Part shown: positions 7,866-16,120 of the stretch, one piece after another
Layout: every line of letters starts with the position of its first letter
Numbering within the stretch: position 1 is the stretch's first letter
Source: Bacteroidota bacterium
GTDB taxonomy: Bacteria; Bacteroidota; Bacteroidia; Bacteroidales; Prolixibacteraceae
DNA length: 34,698 nt
Direction: 5' to 3'
Assembly: GCA_021849365.1 (NCBI GenBank)
Contig: JAJZSZ010000008.1
Span: forward strand, 1-34,698
Notes under the pieces: generated by a model
Told to the model about the DNA's origin: nothing
Databases searched by the model: none
The model's input: the letters and a program-made list of their open reading frames with translations, nothing else
Program-made: the position numbers and the translations under genes

Positions 7866-7911
7866 ATTACACAGTGTAACTCTGCGTTACCTCAGTGGTA
7901 CTCTGTGAAAC
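7866..7911. repeat. ACACAGTG-type repeat cluster D, abutting the wzt start
   Basis: Units TTACACAGTGTA, ACTCTGCGTT, ACCTCAGTGGT and ACTCTGTGAAAC end 8 bp before the wzt ATG. An in-frame GTG at 7905 falls inside the last unit, so it is a poor start candidate. Confidence 0.8.
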
Positions 7912-7919
7912 TAGAAAAT

Positions 7920-9149
7920 ATGGAACCAATTATAAAAGTAGAAAACCTCGGGAAATCATATATCATCGGGCACCAGCGCGAAAGCTATGTGGCCCTGCGC
8001 GATGTGTTGGCTAACAAAGCCCGTCAGGTTGTATCCAAAACCAAAAACCTCTTATCGGGCGGACAACTCATTGCCGGCAACGAACTGGAAGAATTCTGGG
8101 CACTGAAAGACATTAATTTTGAAGTGCAGCAAGGCGACCGGGTTGGCATTATTGGCCGCAATGGCGCCGGGAAAAGCACTTTATTGAAAGTATTAAGCCG
8201 CATTACCGAGCCAACAACGGGAAGCATCCGGTTAAGAGGCCGGGTTGCCAGTTTATTGGAAGTTGGAACAGGGTTTCACCCCGAATTGAGTGGCCGCGAA
8301 AACATTTACTTAAATGGAGCTATTCTGGGGATGAGCCGTGCCGAGGTAAAAAAGAAATTTGACGAGATTGTTGACTTTGCAGGCGTAGAAAAGTTTTTAG
8401 ACACACCCGTTAAACGATACAGCAGCGGCATGTATGTGCGCTTAGCCTTTGCCGTAGCCGCTCACCTTGAACCCGAAATATTGATTGTTGACGAAGTTTT
8501 GGCCGTAGGCGACGCCGAATTCCAGAAAAAATGTCTGGGAAAAATGGAGGATGTGAGCAAGAATCATGGCAGAACGGTGTTGTTTGTGAGCCATAATATG
8601 GGGGCGATTGCACAATTATGCGATAATGGAATTGTTCTCCAGAATGGGGGAATGTTAATTCATGGGAAAATTGATTATTGCATTAAGAAATATCTTGATC
8701 AAAGAATAAATACGGGTAACTATATCAATAATGATCCCCAAAAAACAAATAAGTCTGCTTCTTTTAAGGAAATTAAGCTTCTCGATATTGATAATAATGA
8801 ACGTAATGATTTCTTCTACGATGAGCCAATCTTTATTCATTTCGAAATTGCGACATCTACTGATACTTCCAAGATTAATCTATTTTGCATGATATTAGAT
8901 AAAAGTCTTAAACGAATATTTGCTGCTGAAAGTAATGGAATAAAAAACAGAATGACTTTAAAAATAAATCCACATTTCCTTGTTCGTGGTGAATATTCAC
9001 TACACATGTTTTTACACATTCCTCAAGTCTGCCAAATAGATGTTGCTGAAAATGTTTGTAACTTTCACATAATTGATAATGGATCTTCATTTTTAATACA
9101 TGGCGATTATGATTATGGATCGGTATTTGGTAATTGTATTTGGGTATAG
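7920..9149 (+). CDS. wzt: Polysaccharide ABC exporter ATPase with C-terminal substrate-binding domain
   Basis: 409 residues from the ATG at 7920; the in-frame GTG at 7905 lies within a repeat. The N-terminal nucleotide-binding domain carries Walker A GRNGAGKST (79-87), signature YSSGMYVRLAF (from 167), Walker B ILIVDE (Asp191 at its end) and the switch His in FVSHNM. From about residue 240 a beta-rich extension resembles the Wzt C-terminal domain, which in E. coli O8/O9a recognises the modified end of the polymer. It powers export with Wzm. Base composition changes abruptly between domains: 31/60 G+C at 8041-8100 against 17/60 at 8701-8760. Its stop overlaps no downstream gene when the methyltransferase starts at 9191. 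Confidence 0.95.
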   Translation: MEPIIKVENLGKSYIIGHQRESYVALRDVLANKARQVVSKTKNLLSGGQLIAGNELEEFWALKDINFEVQQGDRVGIIGRNGAGKSTLLKVLSRITEPTTGSIRLRGRVASLLEVGTGFHPELSGRENIYLNGAILGMSRAEVKKKFDEIVDFAGVEKFLDTPVKRYSSGMYVRLAFAVAAHLEPEILIVDEVLAVGDAEFQKKCLGKMEDVSKNHGRTVLFVSHNMGAIAQLCDNGIVLQNGGMLIHGKIDYCIKKYLDQRINTGNYINNDPQKTNKSASFKEIKLLDIDNNERNDFFYDEPIFIHFEIATSTDTSKINLFCMILDKSLKRIFAAESNGIKNRMTLKINPHFLVRGEYSLHMFLHIPQVCQIDVAENVCNFHIIDNGSSFLIHGDYDYGSVFGNCIWV

Positions 9150-9190
9150 TATTAAACTTATCGACATTTCACATAAATAATAAAGATCGT

Positions 9191-10015
9191 ATGGATATTG
9201 ATTTAGAAACAATACTTGTAGCTGGGAAAAAACCCTCAAGACTTGAAAACTCAACCCCTTGGATTGGACACATTCCATTTGCATTTTTTATAACTAAGGT
9301 TATAAAACCAAAAATCATTGTTGAACTCGGAACTCATATGGGTAATTCTTTTTGTTCTTTTGTTCAAGCAGTTGATGAACTCTCACTAAATACAAAATGT
9401 TTTGCCATTGATACTTGGGTGGGGGATCCTCATGCTGGATATTATGGAGAATCAGTATATTTAGATCTTCATAACTATATTAAAGCTAATTATGGAGATA
9501 ATGTTAAAATGATTAGAAAAACCTTCGATGAAGCCGTTGTTAATTTTGAAAATGATACTATTGACATATTACACATTGATGGATTACATACATATGAGGC
9601 AGTAAAGCATGATTTTGAAACATGGAAAAATAAAATAAGCGAAAATGGTATTGTTTTATTTCATGATATCAATGTATTTGCCGATGGATTTGGTGTTCAT
9701 AGATTTTGGAACGAAATAAAAACAGATTATCCAAATATTGAATTCAAACATTCTAATGGACTTGGAATTCTTGCATATGGTAAAAAAGCCAAAATTGAGC
9801 TAATCCAATTCTTTGAAAAATTTAATTCTGATCCTGACTACGTGAGATTATTTGAGATGTTTGGAGAAAATGTAAATAATTTACATTCATTAAAATTTCT
9901 AAATGTTAAGTTTCAAAGTGAAGTTGATAATATCAAGTCTTCATGGAGGTATAGGATTGGATCATATGTTTTAACACCATTTTCCTTTATCAAGAAAATT
10001 ATTAAAAATTTCTAA
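9191..10015 (+). CDS. Class I SAM-dependent methyltransferase (Methyltransf_24-like)
   Basis: 274 residues from the ATG at 9191; an in-frame TTG at 9134 inside wzt is unlikely. The SAM-binding loop is seen as IIVELGTHMGNSF in the N-terminal third. The HIDGLHTYEAVKHDFETW block and the following GIVLFHDINVF are hallmarks of the TylF/Methyltransf_24 group found in sugar and polysaccharide clusters. A C-terminal tail of about 70 residues ends in a basic, hydrophobic stretch that may touch the membrane. It follows wzt by 41 bp. A plausible role is methylation of a sugar in the exported glycan, perhaps at the chain end read by Wzt; the acceptor is unknown. Confidence 0.85.
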   Translation: MDIDLETILVAGKKPSRLENSTPWIGHIPFAFFITKVIKPKIIVELGTHMGNSFCSFVQAVDELSLNTKCFAIDTWVGDPHAGYYGESVYLDLHNYIKANYGDNVKMIRKTFDEAVVNFENDTIDILHIDGLHTYEAVKHDFETWKNKISENGIVLFHDINVFADGFGVHRFWNEIKTDYPNIEFKHSNGLGILAYGKKAKIELIQFFEKFNSDPDYVRLFEMFGENVNNLHSLKFLNVKFQSEVDNIKSSWRYRIGSYVLTPFSFIKKIIKNF

Positions 10016-10041
10016 AATTGAGTTCTTTATAATTATTAATT

Positions 10042-10965
10042 ATGATTTCAATAATTATTTGTACGGCTCAATTAAAGAAAATAGACGAAATTCAAAGAAA
10101 TATTTCGGAAACGATCGGCGTTAAGCATGAACTTATAATTATTGACAATAGTCAATCACAATACAATATTTTTCAAGCTTATAATATTGGTGTAAAAAGA
10201 AGTAATTTTGAGATTTTGTGTTTTATGCATGACGATATTATTTATCATGGCATAAACTGGGGAGAGGCAGTTTTATCCCATTTCCATGAAAAAAATACAG
10301 GGATGATAGGAATTGGAGGTACACGTTTCTTAAATAGTATACCAACTATTTGGTGGGCAGGAGGAGAGAGATTTTCAAACACACATGATAGCACTATTTG
10401 CATTAATTGCATTCAAACAAACAGAGAAAATCCTAATATAAGCAATTATACTTTTATTAATCCCGAAAAAGCTGTTAGGACAAAAGTTGTAGTTTTGGAT
10501 GGATTGTGGTTTTGCATTCGAAAAAGTCTTTTCGAAAAAATACGATTTGACGAAATCAATTATACCGGATTTCATTTCTATGACCTAGATATCTGCATGC
10601 AAATAAACCAGCTTAAGCTCTCGATTTATTGTATTTACGACATCCAAATAGAACATATATCATCAAGTAAGCATGACCTATTCTGGATTCAGAATTGCGA
10701 GATCTTTTATCGAAAATGGAAATCACATTTGCCAATATCTCACACTGAACTGACTTTAGATCAAATCATCAAGATCGAGTATGACTCATTTAGAAATACT
10801 TATCAAATTTACAGGATGCAAAATCTTCGCTTTCCAAGAATGAAGTTCATACGAAACATTCATATAACTAATTTTTTAACTTTTCATTTTAAACATCTTA
10901 TTTTTAGAATAAAAAGAAATAGATTAAATATGTCCCAATCTCCAACCTTTGAAAAAGAAGATTGA
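10042..10965 (+). CDS. Glycosyltransferase, GT2-like (Glyco_tranf_2_5 type)
   Basis: 307 residues. The N-terminus MISIIICTAQLKKIDEIQRN followed by HELIIIDNSQSQYNIFQAYN and a metal-binding-type HDD (ILCFMHDDIIYHG) marks the GT-A fold group often annotated as glycosyltransferase-like 2_5. Such proteins lack the usual VPxYN opening of GT2. LDGLWFCIRKSLF and FHFYDLDICMQ are the conserved acceptor-side motifs. Donor and acceptor sugars cannot be inferred. The gene is 26 bp after the methyltransferase and 16 bp before the GT6 gene, so it is cotranscribed. Confidence 0.85.
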   Translation: MISIIICTAQLKKIDEIQRNISETIGVKHELIIIDNSQSQYNIFQAYNIGVKRSNFEILCFMHDDIIYHGINWGEAVLSHFHEKNTGMIGIGGTRFLNSIPTIWWAGGERFSNTHDSTICINCIQTNRENPNISNYTFINPEKAVRTKVVVLDGLWFCIRKSLFEKIRFDEINYTGFHFYDLDICMQINQLKLSIYCIYDIQIEHISSSKHDLFWIQNCEIFYRKWKSHLPISHTELTLDQIIKIEYDSFRNTYQIYRMQNLRFPRMKFIRNIHITNFLTFHFKHLIFRIKRNRLNMSQSPTFEKED

Positions 10966-10981
10966 ACTAATAGATATCAAA

Positions 10982-11761
10982 ATGAAGATAGCTGTTTTAT
11001 ATATCTGTACCGGGAAATACGATATTTTTTGGAAGGGCTTTTATCAGACTTCGGAGAAATATTTTTTAACGAACCATGAAAAACATTATTTCGTTTTCAC
11101 TGATAGTACCTCCATAAGTGATGACCATTCACGTATACATAAAATACATCAAGTCAGTTTAGGATGGCCTTATAATACCTTGATGCGTTTCAAATTTTTC
11201 CAAAGTATCGAGAATGAACTTAAAGAGTTTGATTACATCTACTTTTTTAATTCAAATATGCGATTTTTATCTAACGTCGGCGAAGAAGTTTTTCCATCTG
11301 AAGAAGAGGATGGATTGCTGGCAGTTCTACATCCAGGGTACTTCAATAAAACTGAGAAAGATTTCCCTTATGAACGTAGTAAACGTTCGTTGGCCTGCAT
11401 TAGAAAAGGAGAAGGGAAACATTATTACATGGGTGGATTTAACGGAGGAATAGCAAAAGACTTCCTAAACCTCATAAATAAGTTGAGCCAAAACATCGAG
11501 ACAGACTTATCCAATAATATTATTGCAGTTTGGCATGATGAATCACATTTAAATGCTTATTTATTGAATAAAAAGAACCGAATTCTTTCACCTGCATATG
11601 GATTTGGTGAAGGATGGCCACTACCGTTTGAACCTAAAATCATCGTTCTAGACAAAAATAAATTTGGAGGACATCATTTTTTAAGAGAAACCCCTCCTCA
11701 AAAAACAGGAATAGTAAGAAAAGTCAAAAGATGGCTTTACCAGAAAGTTAAAGGAAACTAA
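10982..11761 (+). CDS. Family 6 glycosyltransferase (blood-group A/B transferase type)
   Basis: 259 residues from the ATG at 10982; a TTG at 10949 inside the previous gene is unlikely. GT6 enzymes transfer Gal or GalNAc in alpha-1,3 linkage, retaining configuration, to beta-galactosides, which for many members are alpha-1,2-fucosylated. The sequence opens with IAVLYICTGKYDIFWKGFY, as in bacterial GT6 proteins such as Bacteroides ovatus BoGT6a. It has WPYNTLMRF, a NSN triad (residues 90-92) where animal enzymes carry the metal-binding DXD, MGGFNGG, and WHDESHLN with the catalytic-type Glu187. NXN in place of DXD is the known mark of metal-independent bacterial GT6. Directly downstream is an alpha-1,2-fucosyltransferase. 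Donor specificity (Gal or GalNAc) is not decidable by eye. Confidence 0.92.
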   Translation: MKIAVLYICTGKYDIFWKGFYQTSEKYFLTNHEKHYFVFTDSTSISDDHSRIHKIHQVSLGWPYNTLMRFKFFQSIENELKEFDYIYFFNSNMRFLSNVGEEVFPSEEEDGLLAVLHPGYFNKTEKDFPYERSKRSLACIRKGEGKHYYMGGFNGGIAKDFLNLINKLSQNIETDLSNNIIAVWHDESHLNAYLLNKKNRILSPAYGFGEGWPLPFEPKIIVLDKNKFGGHHFLRETPPQKTGIVRKVKRWLYQKVKGN

Positions 11762-11817
11762 GTTTGAAGTACTAAATAACTACAAGCTAAATCTAAAATA
11801 ATAAATAAACTTATTAC

Positions 11818-12705
11818 ATGATCATCGTTAAGCTACGGGGAGGTCTTGGCAATCAAATGTTTCAATATGCATTGGGGCGTAGGTTGGCGCTATTGAATCA
11901 AGTTGATTTAAAACTGGATTTAACTGAACTTCTGGATCGAACACCAAAAGCTAACGTTACCTTTAGAGATTATGAATTGGGTGTTTTTCAAATAAATTCG
12001 GAGATTGCAAAGGAAAAAGAAGTCAGGTTATTCTATCATAACGATATTATTTCTAAAATAAAAAGGTTAATAATTTCGACAAAACTGTTGACTGAAAAGA
12101 GTCTGAATTTTGACCCTAACATTCTAGATTCAGGAAATCAGGTTTATCTAAGTGGTTATTGGCAATGTGAAAAATACTTTGAACCCATCAGAAATGTGCT
12201 GTTATCTGATTTCACCCTCAGGCAATCTTCTTTAGATAAGCTAACTACTGACGAACGAATAAGAAACATTAAGAACCAGATTAAAACAACTTCCTCTGTT
12301 TCGGTTCACTTTCGACGGGGGGATTATGTCTCCGATTTGGTAACGAATCATTTTCATGGTACTTGTTCGATGAGTTATTATCAGAATGCAATCGAAAGAA
12401 TTGCGGTAGAAATAGCAAATCCTCATTTCTTTTTGTTTACAGATGATCCGGACTGGGTAATTAACCAGAAAATAATCGAGAGTTTTTCTACTACTTTGGT
12501 TCTAACATCAAATATGCATCTGGACATGTACCTGATGAGTTTGTGCAAACACAATATTATTGCAAACAGTAGTTTTAGCTGGTGGGGCGCTTGGCTCAAC
12601 CAAAACGAAAAGAAACTGGTGATAGCGCCTAAAAAATGGTTTGCTGATTCTAATATGAATGATCAAACAATAGATCTAATTCCAGAAAAATGGATAAGAA
12701 TATAA
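11818..12705 (+). CDS. Alpha-1,2-fucosyltransferase (GT11)
   Basis: 295 residues, normal length for bacterial GT11. It carries the three family motifs: N-terminal KLRGGLGNQMFQYALGRRLA, the GDP-fucose-binding HFRRGD (164-169), and SSFSWWGAW (251-259). Expected reaction: GDP-L-fucose plus a terminal galactoside gives Fuc-alpha-1,2-Gal. It follows the GT6 gene by 56 bp, and its last 16 bases overlap the next glycosyltransferase, indicating translational coupling. No GDP-fucose synthesis genes are in the window, so the donor must be made elsewhere. Confidence 0.95.
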   Translation: MIIVKLRGGLGNQMFQYALGRRLALLNQVDLKLDLTELLDRTPKANVTFRDYELGVFQINSEIAKEKEVRLFYHNDIISKIKRLIISTKLLTEKSLNFDPNILDSGNQVYLSGYWQCEKYFEPIRNVLLSDFTLRQSSLDKLTTDERIRNIKNQIKTTSSVSVHFRRGDYVSDLVTNHFHGTCSMSYYQNAIERIAVEIANPHFFLFTDDPDWVINQKIIESFSTTLVLTSNMHLDMYLMSLCKHNIIANSSFSWWGAWLNQNEKKLVIAPKKWFADSNMNDQTIDLIPEKWIRI

Positions 12706-13697
12706 ATCCAAAAGTATCGGTACTTATGCCTGTTTATAATTGCAGGCCATTTATTGAAGAAAGTGTAAATAGCATACTTAATCAAACATTCACCGATTTT
12801 GAGTTTATTATTATAGATGATTGTTCTGTAGATGGCACTTTTGAATATTTGCAAACATTAACCGATCCAAGAATTAAATTAGTTCGAAATGAAAAGAATT
12901 CTGGCATCGCAATCAGCCTAAATTTGGGTATAGAAATGGCGAAAGGAATTTATATTGCCAGAATGGATGGAGATGATATATCTTTTCCTGATAGATTTGC
13001 AAAACAGGTAATGTTTATGGATGAACATCCCGAAATTATCCTTTGCGGAGGAGGATATCAATCAATTGGATCTTCAAACTTTATATTTATTCCTAAGTCT
13101 TCTCATGATGACATCATATTATATTTGATGAACTATTCTCCTATTGCTCATCCAACTGTTTTTTTTAGAACTAAAATACTCAAAAATAACAACATAAGGT
13201 ATCAACCAGAATATGTGCCAGCTGAAGACTATAAAATGTGGACAGTCCTTTCTGAATATGGTAAGTTTGCAAATCTTACTGATATTCTATTATACTATAG
13301 GGTACATAAAAATCAAATCAGTAGCACTAAAATAAATACTCAAAGTGAAATTGCCAATTCTATTGCATTCGATTACATAATGAACTTTTGCAAAGAGGAT
13401 GATAAAACAGATTTCTTTTGCAGAAAAAAAATCAAATCTCTTGAAGATTTGAAAAAATATGAAGAAGTCGAGGCTACTATAAAGCAAACTTTAATCGAAA
13501 AAAGAATACATGTAAATAACATTTTTTTTCTGGAAAGGAAAAAACAATATTTAATAGCTAGTTTGCTTCAGAACAGATATAATATTGTACAAGCAATAAA
13601 AGATTTAAGAATATTAACAAAACGTTGGCGCGTATTAGGTCCTTTATTTGTATTTAAGCATTTATTTAAATGCCTAATATTTTATAAGGTCAAGTAA
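12690..13697 (+). CDS. Glycosyltransferase family 2
   Basis: 335 residues. The GT-A core is clear: VSVLMPVYNCRPFIEESVNS, FIIIDDCSVDGT and the DXD-type ARMDGDDISFPDRF, then the acceptor-side HPTVFFRT and the EDYKMW block. The C-terminal about 110 residues are basic and helical. The ATG lies 16 bp inside the preceding fucosyltransferase gene, a coupled start. This subgroup often adds hexoses or N-acetylhexosamines in O-antigen clusters; the exact sugar is unknown. Confidence 0.92.
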   Translation: MDKNINPKVSVLMPVYNCRPFIEESVNSILNQTFTDFEFIIIDDCSVDGTFEYLQTLTDPRIKLVRNEKNSGIAISLNLGIEMAKGIYIARMDGDDISFPDRFAKQVMFMDEHPEIILCGGGYQSIGSSNFIFIPKSSHDDIILYLMNYSPIAHPTVFFRTKILKNNNIRYQPEYVPAEDYKMWTVLSEYGKFANLTDILLYYRVHKNQISSTKINTQSEIANSIAFDYIMNFCKEDDKTDFFCRKKIKSLEDLKKYEEVEATIKQTLIEKRIHVNNIFFLERKKQYLIASLLQNRYNIVQAIKDLRILTKRWRVLGPLFVFKHLFKCLIFYKVK

Positions 13698-13766
13698 TGC
13701 TAACTGTATTTCTCATTGTTTTTAAACATCAATAATCTGAACAACAATCATTTGCTAAAGCGAAGA

Positions 13767-15041
13767 ATGAAGGTTTTATTACTAAATACTTATGATTCTG
13801 ATGGTGGAGCTGCAATTGCAACTGCACGCTTGGCTGAAGCACTTTCTGGATCGGGAATTGATGTCAAATTAGGAGTAAAACGCAAAAACACAACAAAAAA
13901 TATTGTTTTTCAGGTTCCTCACAAAAAAGCAAATTTGTTCTTTCAGTATACTCGTTTAATACAAAAGATTATTCTAAAAATAAATCAAAAAATTCTTCAC
14001 GTATCACTTTTTAAGACAACAAACCCAATTTATCATTCGCAAAATAAGGGATCGTTTATTGATGTTCAGTTTATTAATAGTTCTGACTTTGATTTGGTTC
14101 ATCTTCATTGGATAAATGATGATATGATTTCGATAGAAGATATTGCAAAAATTACGAAACCAATTCTCTGGACGATGCATGATTCCTGGGTATTTTGTGG
14201 TGCAGAACACCATCCTAATATCTGGGAAAATGATTCGCGCTACAAGGATGGATACACCAAAATAACCAGACCCATGACAACCAAAGGTCCTGATATTTGC
14301 AGATATACTTGGGAGCGAAAAAAGAAGTACTTAAAAAATAAACAGATTACGTTTATTTCACCAAGTACATTTGAAAAAGAACTGATGAAAGAAAGTGCAT
14401 TATTCTCTGGTTCATCCTGCATTGTTATTCCGAATATAACACCATCTGTAATCTTTCATCCTCAAAACAAGAAATCGATTCGCGAACTTCTTAATTTACC
14501 AGCTGATAAAAAGATAATAGGCTTTGGAGCTGCCTATGAAATATCAAATATAAAATCGAACAAAGGTGGACATTTTCTGATTGAAGCTCTTAATAAAATA
14601 AACCACCCGGAAGATTATTTATTATTGATTTTTGGGCCAGCAAACAATGAGTTTCTGAGAGAAATAAAAATACCAGTGTTTTTTGCAGGATTCATTGAAA
14701 ATCAAAATATACTTGCAACACTTTATAATGCCTGTGATGTTTTTGTATGCCCATCTGTGATAGAAAACCTACCCTTAACCTGTTTGGAATCACTCTTCTG
14801 CGGAATTCCTACAGCAGCTTTTAATACCGGAGGTATTCCGGATGTAGTTGAACACAAAGAAACAGGTTATTTAGCCCCTTTATTTGATACAGAAGAACTC
14901 TATAAAGGAATACTTTATTGCCTTGACAATCAAGAATATCTGTCGAAGCAATCTATCATTAAAGCTAAGAATGAGTTTAATGAGTTGGAAATTTGTAAAA
15001 AACACATTGAATTGTACCGATCTGTTTTTAACAATTCATAA
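13767..15041 (+). CDS. Glycosyltransferase family 4
   Basis: 424 residues from the ATG at 13767; an in-frame TTG at 13716 gives an unlikely 17-residue leader. GT-B fold: the N-terminal domain opens with MKVLLLNTYDSDGGAAIATA, typical of sugar-cluster GT4 proteins. The C-terminal domain has KGGHFLIEAL, VFVCPSVIENLPLTCLESL (the EX7E-type region) and GIPTAAFNTGGIPDVV. A GT4 would normally be a retaining enzyme using an NDP-sugar. It is followed by 180 bp of AT-rich sequence without a gene, the longest internal gap in the downstream glycosyltransferase set. Confidence 0.92.
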   Translation: MKVLLLNTYDSDGGAAIATARLAEALSGSGIDVKLGVKRKNTTKNIVFQVPHKKANLFFQYTRLIQKIILKINQKILHVSLFKTTNPIYHSQNKGSFIDVQFINSSDFDLVHLHWINDDMISIEDIAKITKPILWTMHDSWVFCGAEHHPNIWENDSRYKDGYTKITRPMTTKGPDICRYTWERKKKYLKNKQITFISPSTFEKELMKESALFSGSSCIVIPNITPSVIFHPQNKKSIRELLNLPADKKIIGFGAAYEISNIKSNKGGHFLIEALNKINHPEDYLLLIFGPANNEFLREIKIPVFFAGFIENQNILATLYNACDVFVCPSVIENLPLTCLESLFCGIPTAAFNTGGIPDVVEHKETGYLAPLFDTEELYKGILYCLDNQEYLSKQSIIKAKNEFNELEICKKHIELYRSVFNNS

Positions 15042-15221
15042 GATATGCATGAGATATTTAAAAAGGTTCTAATTTGTCAAGTTTTGATTAATCGATTAAT
15101 AGTTGATCGAATTAAAATTCAATAAAAAATCATTTTTAAAATCGAATTAATTAAACTTGAGGCAATTTTATTTTGATTAAATCATTATTTAATTTTAGGT
15201 TTTCCGGAAAAATAGTTTCAT

Positions 15222-16037
15222 ATGAAAATAGTATATGCTGACGGACAGACTTGCAATCAATTTTGGATTTACTCAAATTTTATTGCCGATAGTATTGAGG
15301 AAAATAAAAGAATTGCAGTATGGATACCAGACATTACCCTACCATATTTCCCAGATTTTTTAAAATCAGATTTTATTTATTTCCCATTCTATTCGGAAAA
15401 TTTAATTAAAATATTTGGATATGAAAAGTATATAAAAATCATTAGGCGCTTTTTTGCAAATCGGATTTCACTTCCCTTTTTTACAATTCTTTTCAATAAA
15501 TTCTTGGGTATAAATTTCGTTTATGCAAATACTGAATGTAAGAAGAGTAACAATCGAATTAAGCATCTAGATCATATAAAGTCAATATTTACCCCTATAA
15601 AATCATTAACTGATGAAGTTGATCATGTTTTTAATACCATAAGAAAAGAAAACGAGTTGATTATTGGAATTCATATCCGTCGTGGCGATTATAGCACCTT
15701 TCTAGATGGAAAATATTTTTATAGTTTAGGTGAATATTATACAATAATGAAGAAGCTATTGACGATATTTGCTACTCAGAAAGTTATTTTTTTTATTGCA
15801 TCCAACGAAAAAATTTCTTTATCATCATTTTCAAATATCAATTGTTTTAAAATTCCAAATAGCTTTTCTATAAAAGACTTATATGGGCTAAGTATATGTG
15901 ATTATATAATAGGACCACCTTCAACATTTTCAGGCTGGGCATCCTTTAGTGGCCATACACCAATATATTTTATTGAAAACATGAAAGATGAATTTTCATT
16001 AAATAGTTTTATCAATATCGAAGATATCTGGTTATAA
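15222..16037 (+). CDS. Divergent GT11-like glycosyltransferase (possible fucosyltransferase)
   Basis: 271 residues. The fold resembles the GT11/alpha-1,2-fucosyltransferase superfamily: an N-terminal NQ pair (Asn12-Gln13, in GQTCNQF) stands where GT11 has GGLGNQMFQ, and GIHIRRGDY carries the GDP-fucose-type HxRRxD (151-156). PPSTFSGWASF near the C-terminus replaces the usual SSFSWWGAWL. Motif spacing is kept, but the glycines of the first motif and the tryptophan pair of the third are lost. It could be a fucosyltransferase of different linkage or use another donor. It is set off by AT-rich gaps on both sides. Confidence 0.7.
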   Translation: MKIVYADGQTCNQFWIYSNFIADSIEENKRIAVWIPDITLPYFPDFLKSDFIYFPFYSENLIKIFGYEKYIKIIRRFFANRISLPFFTILFNKFLGINFVYANTECKKSNNRIKHLDHIKSIFTPIKSLTDEVDHVFNTIRKENELIIGIHIRRGDYSTFLDGKYFYSLGEYYTIMKKLLTIFATQKVIFFIASNEKISLSSFSNINCFKIPNSFSIKDLYGLSICDYIIGPPSTFSGWASFSGHTPIYFIENMKDEFSLNSFINIEDIWL

Positions 16038-16120
16038 AATCTAATAATGCCAATAACCAGATTGAGATATTAAGATTAATCAACAAAATTCATTCATATT
16101 AAAAATCGCACAAATATTTT

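Noticed and set aside
15042-15221. AT-rich gap carrying a third copy of AAAAAATCATTTTT (15124-15137)
   Set aside because: The flanking bases do not follow a 21-bp period, so it is not called as a second array; the shared 14-mer may be chance in AT-rich DNA.
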